This document shows, piece after piece, positions 34,813 to 46,166 of a stretch of 64,000 nt of DNA (positions are counted from its first letter, which is position 1; every line of letters starts with the position of its first letter). The stretch spans positions 23,116,001 through 23,180,000 of the forward strand of contig BRKX01000003.1 of NCBI GenBank assembly GCA_026008535.1, in the 5' to 3' direction. The stretch comes from Perilla frutescens (Eukaryota; Streptophyta; Magnoliopsida; Lamiales; Lamiaceae). The translations under genes and the position numbers were made by a program. The notes beneath the pieces are model-generated. The model ran no database searches. It saw only the letters and a list, made by a program, of their open reading frames with translations, and was not told the origin of the DNA.

Positions 34813-35238
34813 AGAATCAGAGATGTAGAAATTTCACGACAAATTGATTTTCAACAATTACAGAAATAAAACGATCTTCACAAATAAAAAACCGTGATAC
34901 AGTTTTTTATCTTCACTGCAAATTACGAAAGAACAAGATCGAACACAATTAAAGATAAGATTTAAGAAAAAAATTTCGACTGAGATTAAGAATTTACGGA
35001 AAGAATTTCGACTCCAAAAAAAGCGGAAGGATTAAGATGGAAACAAAAACAGAACAAAAGGTAAGAATTATTAAATTACTATATTACCCCTCCATCCAGA
35101 AAGTTGCCGAAAATTACAACAATGCCACCGCCCCATCACTTAAATATGTTTTAATCTGGTCCATCCAGATTTACTTAAACAAGGGCTAGGATTGGTTCCT
35201 AGTTCCTACCTAGGGGGAGGGTTCTCATTTGATCCTCT

Positions 35239-35240
<2 letters not shown>
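34813..35240 (-). promoter_or_regulatory. Upstream region of the transposase and right MULE end
   Basis: This holds the 5' flank of the minus-strand transposase and the right terminal inverted repeat (about 35186-35240). MULE promoters commonly lie in or next to the terminal repeat; that is family knowledge, and no box is identified here. Confidence 0.55.

Positions 35241-35287
<47 letters not shown>
35241..35287. repeat. (TA)n microsatellite between two MULE-family ends
   Basis: An uninterrupted AT/TA run joins the right end of the 14-kb MULE to the left end of the next element. Confidence 0.95.
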
Positions 35288-35290
<3 letters not shown>

Positions 35291-35982
35291 GAGGGTTACA
35301 ATGCAAACCCTACCTATTGTAGGAACTAGGAACCCATCTCACACCAAACAATCAATAAAAATCTATGGTCCAGATTTGATTAAAACAAGTTGTGGCAATT
35401 CTGGAATATTTGAAAAAAAATCGCGTGGGGGTATTAACGTAATTTGGTAATTTTTATAAAAATCGCGGAGGATGTTTGATAACATATCGTCATGCTAACG
35501 AAGCGTTATCTTTATGCTAATAAATTTTTTTCTCATATTGTTAACGAAAAATGAAATTCTAAAGTGTAATTATAAATTCTAATAGGATGAAATAAACCAT
35601 AATTCATATATAATAAACTTCAATGATCTAAAAATAGAATTAAATTCTAAAAATTAATTTTAAACCCCGATTGGACGGAATAAATCATAATAACAATATA
35701 AATATAAAACATTAGCATAATGAAATTATTTTATCAGCATTGCGAATAAACTAAATATAAAACATTAGCATAATGATATTATTTTATCAGCATTGCGAAT
35801 AAACTATGTTAGCATATGACAATTCATCGTTAGAATAAGTTATAAATCATAAATGGATGAAGAAAACTCTAACTAATATATTCTAATTCGATGAAATAAA
35901 TAATATATAATATTCAATTAGTAACTAAAACATAAAAATTAAATCATAAAAAATAATTATAAGTCATAATTGAAATGTAATA

Positions 35983-36043
<61 letters not shown>

Positions 36044-36527
36044 TAAGTATGCGTACTACGTTAACATTATGCTAATCATTCATTAGCACAATGAATGCAA
36101 TATGTTAGCATATAACAAATGCTTCGTTAGCATACGTTATCAACTTATCATAATGTTGACGAACCATTAGTTAAAAGCTAACGAAAACATTTTTGCGTTG
36201 GACACGAGTAAAAATGTATATTTTATATTTTTGTCTATATTTATTTAAACAAATATATCCATGACTGATCTTGAATTAAAGAGCATGAAAAGATCTTTAA
36301 TTTGATATATTATTCGCGTTAATCCGATTTGAAACGAGTGAGTTATGGTCGTTCAAAGTTTTTAGGATTTTTTTAAAAAGTGATGACATCAGCTTTTTTA
36401 TGGGGATTGGACAACTATACCCCCACCTCCTTTTTTTTTGCCTTGACTTTGACATTTAATCTCAGCTATTAGATCATCTAGGTGGACGGTATAAGATGGG
36501 TTCCTAGTTCTTACACCAACCATATAT

Positions 36528-36531
<4 letters not shown>
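35288..36531. mobile_element. Short non-autonomous MULE-family element, copy 1
   Basis: The left end (GGGAGGGTTACAATGCAAAC then GTAGGAACTAGGAACCCATC) pairs with the inverse of the right end (GTAAGAACTAGGAACCCATC). The GTAGGAACTAGGAACC core is the same as in the right end of the 14-kb MULE. No open frame is present. The right end lacks about 28 bp of the outer repeat. TTAGCAT and ATGCTAA words recur inside. It is nearly identical to 36565-37780. Confidence 0.78.
35981..36042. repeat. (TAA)n microsatellite
   Basis: About 20 trinucleotide copies in copy 1; the same site in copy 2 (37260-37276) has about five. The expansion therefore post-dates the duplication or the split of the two copies. Confidence 0.93.
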
Positions 36532-36564
<33 letters not shown>

Positions 36565-36567
<3 letters not shown>

Positions 36568-37780
36568 GGGAGGGTTACAATGCAAACCCTACCTATTGTA
36601 GGAACTAGGAACCCATCTCATACCATACAATCAATAGAGATCTATGGTCCAGATTTGATTAAAAGAAGTAATGGCAATTCTGGAATATTTGAAAAAAAAT
36701 TCGCGCGGGGGTATTAATGTAATTTGTTAATTCTTATAAAAATCGCGGAGGATAGTTGATAACATATCGTCATGCTAACGAAGCGTTATCTTTATGCTAA
36801 TGAAAATTTTTCTCATATTGTTAACGAAAAATGAAATTCTAAAGTGTAATTATAAATTCTAATAGGATGAAATAAACCATAATTCAGATATAATAAACTT
36901 CAATGATCTAAAACTAGAATTAAATTCTAAAAATTAATTTTAAACCCCAATTGGATGGAATAAATCATAATAACAATATAAATATAAAATATTAGCATAA
37001 CGAAATTATTTTATCAGCATTGCGAATAAACTAAATATAAAACATTAGCATAATGATATTAATTTATCAGCATTGCGAATAAACTATGTTAGCATATGAC
37101 AATTCATCGTTAGCATAAGTTATAAATCATAAATGGATGAAGAAAACTCTAACTAATATATTCTAATTCGATGAAATAAATAATATATAATATTCAAATA
37201 GTAACTAAAACATAAAAATTAAATCATAAAAAATAATTATAAGTCATAATTGAAATGTAATAAATAATAATAATAATATAAGTATGCGTACTACGTTGTC
37301 ATTATGATAATCATTCATTAGCACAATGAATGCAATATGTTAGCATATAACAAATGCTTCGTTAGCATACATTATCAACTTATCATAATGCTGACGAACC
37401 ATTATTTAAAAGCTAACGAAAGCATTTTTGCGCTGGACACGAGTAAAAATGTATATTTTGTATTTTTCGTCTATATTTATTTGAACAAATATGTCCATGA
37501 CTGATCTTGAATTAAAGAGCATGAAAAGATCTTTAATTTGATATATTATTTGCGTTAATCCGATTTGAAACGAGTGAGTTATGGTCGTTCAAAGTTTTTA
37601 GGATTTTTTTTTAAAAAGTAATGACATCAACTTTTTATGGGGATTGGACAACTATACCCCCGTCTCCTTTTTTGCCTTAACTTTGACATTTAATATCAGC
37701 TATTAGATCATCTAGGTGGACGGTATAAGATGGGTACCTAGTTCCTACACCAGAAAAATGTGTATTTTTGATCCAACCCC
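36565..37780. mobile_element. Short non-autonomous MULE-family element, copy 2
   Basis: It has full-length inverted repeats. The left end matches copy 1, and the inverse of the right end reads GGGGTTGGATC... then GTGTAGGAACTAGGTACCCA. Flanked by TA repeats on both sides. It differs from copy 1 by scattered substitutions and the shorter TAA tract. No coding capacity; it would rely on a transposase such as that at 31790-34812. Confidence 0.8.
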
Positions 37781-38041
37781 TATATATATATATAAAGTTA
37801 CACATATAATTTCATAAATAGAAAAAGAAAACAAAATAAAATTAATGAATAGAGAAGATACCATGTGGAGGACATAGACGATACATATATGCCTTGTTTG
37901 ACTGATAAAGAATTTGACATTGGAAATTAATCTGATTTCTTATTTTTAAATTTCTATATTTGATTTAATTTTTTAGAATTTCGGAAAGTAATCAGAATTA
38001 TCAAAATAAAAAAACTACTACAACTTTCCTGATTTTTAAAT
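37781..38041. other. AT-rich intergenic DNA
   Basis: No gene was seen. Confidence 0.5.
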
Positions 38042-38747
38042 AGGAAAAATGTACAAAAACACACTTAAGGTATCGACCCAGTCCCAGTCTAGATGTACTT
38101 AAAGTATGACTCGACTCATTCAACCCCTTAAACTATTTTAAATAGTTCTATAGGCCCCTTAAACTATTTTAAATGGCCCAATCGGCCCCTTACGTAAAAA
38201 AATAATATTAATTTTCTGTTAGTAATTAAGGTTAATTAAATATGCAAATTTTAAGATATAATTTGAGGCTAAATTGTATCATCTATAGTTGTTTATTGAA
38301 CAAATTGAAAATATGGTTATATAGACCGCATTTTGGAGTTTCAAAACCCTCATTCAATTTCAATATATATTCGACGTTGAATCAATATTAAAATTTTTAG
38401 TCTAAGTTATGAATACAAAATCCTCACCTTTGAGTTTTCTCTGTCCAATAACTCCATTATCCAACATTCAATTAAAGAATTGAGGGTACCATCAGAAAGC
38501 CTATGGTGAGAACTTTCGAACCATACCCAACATTGCACGATATTATAGCCCGAATCACTCGGAATTAAGGTTCTATAAGTTTTGCACATTTAATTAACAT
38601 TAAGTACTAACAGAAAATTAATATATTTGACGAAAGTGTTTATTTGAACCATTTAAAATAGTTTAAGTGGCTGAATAAACTGAGTCATACTTTAAGTGCC
38701 TAACCGGGACTGGACTAATACCCTAAGTATGTTTTTGTACCTTTTCT
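38042..38747. mobile_element. Non-autonomous inverted-repeat element with about 180-bp arms
   Basis: The left arm (38042-38240) and right arm (38580-38747) are clear inverse copies. Pairs include GTACAAAAACACACTTA/GTACAAAAACATACTTA, CTTAAAGTATGACTC, CTTAAACTATTTTAAAT and ATTAATTTTCTGTTAGTA. The left arm has an extra tandem copy of the CCTTAAACTATTTTAAAT block. TTAAAT lies at both borders, but a clean duplication is not certain. The centre (38241-38580) has a 60-codon minus-strand frame I do not recognise. Confidence 0.75.
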
Positions 38748-40505
38748 CTGTTAAATATATACTTGGGGTATATATTCTGATTACTTGCTTTTAGGAATTT
38801 TGTGTTAGACCATTTTATTTTTATAAATTATTATTAAAATTGTATTTTTAATTTTTTTAATAAAAAGTTAAATTTTTTGAAAATATACTTTAATCTTAAT
38901 TTTTTTTTTGTGGATTTTTGTTAGTTTTTTATTATAAAGTTTAAACTTTCAACAAAAAAATGAAAAATGAAAAATAAATCCAACTAAAATCCAATTATCA
39001 TTTTTTTGTTGCAATCGGTGGTAGAGAAATGACAAATCAAAATAACAAGCAACTCGACTTTAGAATCAACTACAAAATTCGACATAAATAACAAAATTCG
39101 ACACAAACAACATGCATCAGAAATACACAAAAAAAAAGCAATACTAATAATTTCACCTGTAATTAATAGAGACCATTGATCTTATCAAATAAGTGGACAT
39201 GATTAATCCATAATTTACACTCTAGGACCATATTTACATGCTAACCCTCCCCTATATATATATATATAAGTAATATAATATAACAATATTTTAAGCTTTT
39301 AATAATTAATAATTGTGTATATCTATATATACGAATATACGATAGAGAAAAAATATAAATTCCTATCTACACTATATGATGATTCCATCAATCTACATTA
39401 AATCACTTTAGAATTGAAAAGGGCAGTTTTTAAATGCAATTTAATTAATTGCTTCCTTCAAGCCTTAATTTAATACAATTCTGATCTCGAATTTATGGGA
39501 TTTACACTATCATTCTAATTCTAATTCTAATTTTGGATTGTATTTAAAAGTGCATGTACCATTTCAGTTCAATTCTTCAATTTAGTATGCCTCTATTTCA
39601 ATCATGTGTCAATCATGTAGCGTATTTTAATTATTGAATTTTTTTTGTTTTAAATTTGCCTTTTACATATATATGATCAAAATAAATCTATGTATATAAG
39701 AATTTTTGTTTGTTTGTCATCTACATAACTGCCCTTTTTTTTAATATTTTAATTTTTTTCTTTGGGGTAGATTTTCTTATGAGATTGAAGGCTCAAAGAT
39801 AAAGATTCACAGTACATTGTAAAGACCGAGGCTCTTAGAGATATGAAAAGTTGAAGCTTGCAGAAACTCAATAAACTTTCTATTCATTTTATGGATTAAA
39901 AAAATGATATATTGTAAAATATGACAACATTATTTTGTAATTGAATGAACCACAATTTTATTGTGTATTATTAGCTGAATACTAATCCGAGAACGTTATT
40001 AGTTCATTATTCATATTATTTTTTAGGCATTTTTTTATTTGTGTAAAATTTTAGTATTAAGTTTATTATTTGTTATGATTAGTCCTATTTTTTACCTATT
40101 ACAACTACTTGAGAAAATATCGATTTTCATATGTACCTTCCGGTTAAGGAATTATAAAAAATATGATTAGTTATAATTTTATTGTGCTTATTACAAAAAA
40201 AAAATAATTATATTAAGTATATTAATTACATAATTAACATCATTAATTAGTATAATTGATTACCCTATAATGAAGTTAATCTTATTTATGATTATAAGTA
40301 ATGCATGCATTATGTATAATTAACGTAATCTATGGTTATATTTGTTATTGGTTACCCAATTATAGCCGCATAGTTTTTTATGTATAATTAACTTAATGAA
40401 AATATAAAATTTCAGTGGTCTAATCTTATACGGAGCCAACAACTGGATTAATTATTATCCGTATCGTTTAGTCAAAAATATGAAAATTGTAACTTTCCAT
40501 AGTTC
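38748..40505. other. AT-rich intergenic DNA with a MULE-family end fragment
   Basis: No gene was found in 1.7 kb. At about 39205-39253 the inverse strand reads GGGGAGGGTTAGCATGTAAA next to TA repeats, a likely stray end of the same MULE family. Otherwise it is poly-T rich low-complexity DNA. Confidence 0.5.
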
Positions 40506-40510
40506 ATTAT

Positions 40511-41025
40511 TGTTAGGGTTAGATACAACCAATAATTGAAGATTACACGGTGAGACCTACCTACACACTAGATTCTTACAAGAAAAGGAAATAATACAAA
40601 AGATCTCCTAATCTAGAAACCGATCGGACTGACGGCTCAGGAACCGTCTACAAGCTAACCCTCAGAACACTGTGAACCAACACTCAGTAATCTGGCAGAT
40701 AAAGCCCCGCCACCGACAGCACAACCTCAGTTGCACCCCATACCCGCGCTCACTCACGAAGAGCAAGATGATCTATCTCACATAGAAGGAAGAAGAGGGG
40801 GAAGGAAGAAGATCGAGATCTGTAACTGTTCTCTCTTTCCCTCTCTCTCACAAATCCTAGCCACACACACAGTATAATGAGTAATGTGTGTAGAGTAACC
40901 GCAGCTTAGATATTTAAAGGTCGGTGGATAGGGCAAGGCAGGTGGGCCATTAGAGATGGGCCTGGCAGCTTGGGCCTTTGATGAACAATTTAATAAAACC
41001 CACAAATGGGCCTAACATTCCAACA
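40511..41025 (-). repeat. 3' LTR of Copia-3
   Basis: TGTTGGAATG...ACCCTAACA in element orientation, 515 bp. It matches 42834-43337 with scattered differences. CT-rich and GA-rich stretches near 40790-40850 are shared. Confidence 0.9.
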
Positions 41026-41559
41026 ATCTCCACCTGGCACATTTGTGTTGAACACATCTGAAGGGATCCTTGTAGTACATTCATCATTGCCATCTATCTC
41101 ATCTGTTGAAATCACAAAGAAAACAATCAATGAGATAGTACCAATCACAAAGAAAGGCAGAATCAGACACAAAGTCTGATAAGGTCACAAAGACCAGGTA
41201 ATAACCAGGGTAAATTTTAACCAAGGAAATAACCTAGGTAGTGGAACTTTAACCACAGTAGAAGAGCCAAACCTACACACAATAGGTTACAGACCTCTTA
41301 CTGTGGTTGAGATCCACCTCCTTACTCCCTAATATATAAAATATAACTTCAACAACAACATGAAACACTACTACTAACACAAAGTATGCAGAGTGTCCAT
41401 ATTATTATTTGAAGATCACCTTCTAGATCAGAGAAGAGGTTCCTGCAAAAAATAATTATCCGGTATCAAGATTGAGAATTTTTAAACTAGAAACATGTTT
41501 TTCCAAAGGTAAACGCTTAGTGACACTTAGTACCCATGCCAGTAGGGTTCAAATTAGTA

Positions 41560-42833
41560 TGGATTTTCTCAAGACAAATAATATGTTTATCTACGACATC
41601 CCTAATAAAAGGAAATCTGACATCAATACGTTTTTTTTATCATGGAAGACCGGATTTTTGGACAACCTAAAGCAGACTGACCGTCAGATAACACAGTAAG
41701 CTTATCTTTCAAAAAACCAATTTCGGATAAGACACCTTTCAACCATATAGCTTCTTTCATTGACTCAGTGATTGCAACATACTCAGATTCAATAGTGGAT
41801 AAAGCTACAATAATATGTTGTAATTGAGACTTCCAACTAATGTAGGAACCACATAGAGTAAACACATAGGAAGTAGTTGATTTTCTATTGTCCCTGTCAT
41901 TAGCATAATTTGAGTCAACAGAGCCTGATAATATAGCACCTTTAACATGCTTGGAAAAAAACAGAACCAAATGCATAGATCCTTTCAGGTATCTTAACAG
42001 CCATTTCAAAGCCTCCTAATGAGGCATACCAGGGTTAGACATATACCTGCTTAAGCAACTGACAGCATAGGCAATGTCTAGCCTAGTACTTACCATTAGA
42101 TACATAACAGACGCAACTGCATTTGAGTAAGGCACACTTTTCATAGCATCTGTTTCAGAATCGGTCTTTGGAGACTGATCCTTACTTAGTAAAAGATGAT
42201 AAGCAAGGGGCACATTTACAGGCTTTGCATCAGACATGGCAAACTTAGACAAAATCTTTTCCACATAGGTTGCTTGACTTAAAATAAGTCTGTTATGTTT
42301 TCTGTCTCTAGTTATACACATGCCAAGAATTTTCTTAGCTTCCCCTAAATCTTTCATCTCAAAGTTATCACTTAGATATTTTTGAACATGCTTGATAGAT
42401 TCATTACAGGGACTAACTAAGAGCATATCATCAACATAAATCAGCAGGAATATTGGCACAATATTCACATCTTTAAAGTACAAACAATGATCATACATGC
42501 TTCTATTAAACTTTAAAGATTTCGTACAATTATCAAATTTAATGTTTCACTGTCTAGGAGATTACTTTAAACCATAAAAGGATTTCTTCAACAAGCATAC
42601 ATAGTCAGGTTTATTGCAATCAACATAGCTCTCAGGCTGATTCATGTAAATAGGTTTATCAAGATCACCATGAAGGAAAGCAGTAATTACATCCATTTAC
42701 TTAAGTTCCCAGTCAAAATGAGCCATTAAGGCAAGCATAATTCTCACAGTGGTGAACTTAACAACATGAGCAAAAATTTTAGTGTAATCTACTCTCTCCC
42801 TTTGAGTGAAATCCTTAGCCACTAATCTGGCCT
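41560..42833 (-). pseudogene. Copia-3 reverse transcriptase and RNase H remnant
   Basis: On the minus strand the frame enters at KARLVAKDFTQ, continues through DVITAFLHGDLDKPIYM and the catalytic YVDDMLL (about 42440), then DNFEMKDLGEAKKILGM. The RNase H part has ISWKSQLQHIIVALSTIESEYVA and ends near HIDVRFPFIRDVV. Stops at about 42700, 42565 and 42545 and a break near 42016 disrupt it. The upstream half of pol is absent. Confidence 0.88.
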
Positions 42834-43337
42834 TAATTGAAGATTACACGGTGAGACCTATCTACATACTAGATTCTTACAAGAAAAGAAAATAATATAA
42901 AAGATCTCCTAATCTAGAAATGGATCGGATTGACGACTCAGGAACCGTCTACAAGCTAACCCTCAAAACACTGTGAACCAACACTCAGTAATCCGGCCGA
43001 TAAAGCCCCGCCGCTAACAGCACAACCTCAGTTGCACCACCACGCCCGCACTTACTCACCAAGAGCAAGATGCTCTATCTTACACAGAAGAAAGAAGAGG
43101 GAGAAAGAAAAAGATCGAGATCTATAACTGTTTTCTCTCTCTCTCTCTCTATCTCTCTCTTACAAACCCTAGCCGCACATGCAGTTTAATGAGTAATGTG
43201 TGTAGAGTAACCGTAGCTTAGATATTTAAAGGTCGGTGGATAGGGCAAGATAGGTAAGCCATCAGAGATGGGCCGGGCAGCTTGGGCCTTTGTTGGACAA
43301 TTTAATAAAACCCACAAATGGTCCTAACATTCCAACA
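42834..43337 (-). repeat. 5' LTR of Copia-3, truncated at its inner end
   Basis: Compared with the 3' LTR it lacks the terminal stretch that should precede the primer-binding site. The junction with pol occurs at TTAATTGAAG. Confidence 0.88.
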
Positions 43338-43362
43338 ATTATATAATCTATATATATATATG

Positions 43363-44526
43363 GAGTTTCTATTTGCACCACTTACTTTACTCTTTGCACC
43401 ACTAAATTACATAAGTCAAAAATAAATAATTATAAAATTATATAAATATCCTTACTAAATAAAAATAAAATAAAATCAATAAATAAAATAAAACAAAATA
43501 TTAAAAAGAAAAAAAAATCTCTCCTCCTGTCTTCCGTGTTCCCTTCCCTCCGCCACCAATTTGCCTCACCACAAAACCAATTGGAAAAGGATTTTCAAGT
43601 ACGGATAAAATGTGGAACTGCTTCGCCGCCATCGGAAACATCGCATTTGCCTACGCTTTTGAAGTGGTCCTCATCGAGATACATGACCCAATAAGATCAA
43701 GGGTGCCAGAGAGTAAAATGATGAAGCAAGCATCATTGATCGGAATCCTAATCTCAACCGTATTCTATATGTTGTGCGGCATTCTAGGATACGCGACCTT
43801 TGGCAATGAAGCTCCGGAAAACTTTCTGACCGGGTTCGGCTTCTACGAGCCCTACTAGCTGGTCTTCATAGCCAACTCATTCATCGTCGTTCATCTGTTC
43901 GGAGTGTACCAGGTATTCTGCCAGCCCATTTTTACGGTGGTGGAGGATTGGACCACCAGGAAATGGCCGGGAAACAAATTCATCAACCAAGAATACACAG
44001 TTTTCAATAGCTTCAAGCTGAGCTTCTTCCGCCTCATCTGGAGAAGCTACTATGTGGTGTTCGTGACATTCGTGGTGATGCTACTCCCATTCTTCAATGA
44101 TTTTGTGGGGTTGCTGGGGGCAATGTCTTTCTGGCCACTCACCGTCTTCTTCCCCATTGAGATGTACATTGCTCGATACAAGCTCTCAAGGTAGTCGTAG
44201 GGGAGGGGGATCCTTCTCGTGCTTCTCAGCGCCTTCTGCCTCATCACCTAGCTTTTCACCGCCGCCGGATCTGTCCATGGCCTCATTCACTATCTCAGAT
44301 GCTTCAAGCCTCTGCAGTCCAGATCCTAGCTACTTACTTGGTGTTCGATCTTTTTAGTTTTGAGTTTGCTGTAATTGCTAGCTAATTTCATATGTTATTT
44401 TATGTAAAAAACATATTTTAGATGGGAGGGTATTATTGTCAATATTGGTGGTGCAAAGAGTAAAAATTGTAGTGCAGGGAGTAGATGTAGTGCAAAGAGT
44501 AAAAGTAGTGGTGCAAATAGAAACTC
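43363..44526. mobile_element. Inverted-repeat element carrying an amino-acid permease fragment
   Basis: The left end, GAGTTTCTATTTGCACCAC then ACTTTACTCTTTGCACCAC, is mirrored at the right end: the inverse reads GAGTTTCTATTTGCACCAC then TACTTTTACTCTTTGCAC. The right side has three spaced copies of the TTTGCACTAC-like block. It is 1.16 kb long with TA repeats outside. It encloses a host-derived coding fragment, so it is a gene-capturing (Pack-type) element. The superfamily is not settled. Confidence 0.78.
43610..44330 (+). pseudogene. Amino-acid permease (AAP family) C-terminal half, captured and broken
   Basis: The frame reads MWNCFAAIGNIAFAYAFEVV, LIEIHDPIRSRVPESKMMK, MLCGILGYATFGNEAPENFL, TGFGFYEPY, VFCQPIFTVVEDW, FFNDFVGLLGAMSFWPLTVF, FPIEMYIARYKLS, and near the end TAAGSVHGLI. 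This is the second half of plant AAP-type amino-acid/proton symporters, with about five of their hydrophobic segments. Four in-frame TAG stops occur (43856, 44192, 44198, 44249). At least the first three are at positions where the family usually has Trp. No intron interrupts the frame. The N-terminal half is missing, so no transporter can be made. Confidence 0.88.
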
Positions 44527-44920
44527 TCATATATATATTATAACACACTCATGCAAACCCACTTTTTCCCTCCTATTTATAAGGGTATTTTAGACAATTA
44601 ACAATACAATAATTTAATAAGTATTTAATTTAATGTTACATGCAAATTTCTATCATATTTTATAATTAATGCCAATTATGTGCTACTAAAATTAACATGT
44701 GTTTATTCATTCATTCCTAATAAATTCCATTATATTCTATATAACTAATTAGAATATTATCATATAATTATATTAAACACATTTGTACAAAATAAATTAC
44801 ATATCCTACAATTACTTTAGTCAATCTATAAGAATATTAATGTTAATCAAACCATGTAATCATCAATTTATATAAATGTAAACGATCTTCAATTACGTTA
44901 ATCAAGCAATGTAAATTTTG

Positions 44921-44956
<36 letters not shown>

Positions 44957-45057
44957 TGTTTACAAAATTTTATTCATTTCTATTTCTTTGAAGTCTTTTT
45001 TAATATAATTACATTTATTTCTATTTATTTGCTATCTTTTTTTATCTGATTTTTATT
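44527..45057. other. AT-rich intergenic DNA with (AAT)n
   Basis: No gene was seen. An AAT microsatellite occupies 44921-44956. Confidence 0.6.
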
Positions 45058-46087
45058 GTTAGTGCCACAATTATGCACTAAGTATTTGTGTTGTTGTATT
45101 AGCGAGATATGTTCGACAATGTGTGCCTGGGTATGTCTCAAGACACCTTGTTTTTCGCTGTGCAAGAAAAGAAGAACAGTTGGTGAACATTTCCAGATTA
45201 TGTCCCAGACAGAATCAGGGACACTCTATTTATGGCAGTTTCCATGTTGGAAAGATCTTGCGCCGAACCAGTTTGGAAGGTCAAGATAGATTCGTTAACT
45301 GCCTTGTGGTGTAGATTCCGTGCTGAATTAACCCTACTACACATGGAAAACATCTACACATGGTTGGAAATATCACAAACCATTAATTCACTTACCATAT
45401 TGGCGGCGGAAGAAGATCGATGCCAAGGTTGAAGTGATGACTATATGAAGGCCGAATTGAGGAGCAATCGGTACCACTCATATATTGTTTAGATTCTCTT
45501 GATAGATTGTTTGACAGTCAGTTTGTTTGTGGTCATTGTAACTAGTAGTTGTTTCTTAAATAGTTCAACGTGATAGACTAGTTTTGAGTGTTTTTGAGTG
45601 AAACACGTGAGGGGATTTTTATACCTGTTTTGTATGCAATCTTGGGAAAGATTGTAAGTTGAAGTCGTGGGTAGCTAGAGGAAGTCTAGTGTCACGGTTG
45701 TGAGGGAATCTTACAACTTTTGGCTAGCGAAAGAGTTCGTGGAGAAGAACGGGCGACATAGGGCGGGAGGCTTGTATGTGTAAGAACCCTAATACACTCT
45801 TCGAAGGAGTAAACAGTCGAAACTTCAAGTTTGGGAGCAATCCTCCCACATAGGGCGGGAGGCTTGTATGTGTAAGAACCCTAATACACTCTTCGAAGGA
45901 GTAAACAGTCGAAACTTCAAGTTTGGGAGCAATCCTCCCAGAGTAGGTTGTTTGAATGGAAATGGGTTACCATCTCATGCGTTTTTACTAGTTTTTATTT
46001 TATGCTCTTACATCTGTCCCACACATATCATAGAACATATTTTAAGCAGATAACTAAAACATGTATAGCACAGATTATCATTTTTCA
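45058..46087 (+). repeat. 5' LTR of Copia-1 with an internal 92-bp tandem duplication
   Basis: The unit ACATAGGGCGGGAGGCTTGT through GGGAGCAATCCTCCC occurs at 45756-45847 and again at 45848-45939, virtually unchanged. The 3' LTR is outside the window. Confidence 0.82.
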
Positions 46088-46166
46088 ATTGGCACCAGAG
46101 CGGGTTGTCTGTATTCAAGGTTGATCTTGGGGTATTAATCCATGTATTTTGTGTTGTTTTTTCGAG

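Larger units (their letters stand above)
21192..35240. mobile_element. Kaonashi-like Mutator element (MULE) with transposase and two Ulp1-like genes
   Basis: The left end (GGGATCTGGTGAGAACC... then GGGAACCGGGAACCAATCCC) matches the inverse of the right end (GAGGATCAAATGAGAACC... then GTAGGAACTAGGAACCAATC). These are diverged terminal inverted repeats of about 50 bp. TA repeats flank both sides, so the target duplication cannot be fixed. Two plus-strand Ulp1-like genes (21529-25195, 26034-30706) converge on a minus-strand FAR1/MuDR-type transposase (34812-31790). MULEs carrying Ulp1-like protease genes are known in plants as Kaonashi elements. Two Ulp1 paralogs in tandem in one 14-kb element is the unusual part. 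The genes are only lightly damaged, so the insertion is not ancient. Confidence 0.85.
40506..43342 (-). mobile_element. Deleted Ty1/copia element (Copia-3) with TSD ATTAT
   Basis: The element lies at 40511-43337 on the minus strand. The 3' LTR is 40511-41025 and the 5' LTR is 42834-43337; both begin TGTTGGAATGTTAGG in element orientation. ATTAT flanks both ends (40506-40510, 43338-43342). A polypurine tract (CCAGGTGGAGAT) abuts the 3' LTR. The 5' LTR runs straight into the middle of reverse transcriptase, so its last 23 bp, the primer site, gag, protease and integrase are missing. Total length is 2.8 kb, against about 5 kb for a typical complete copia element. Confidence 0.92.
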
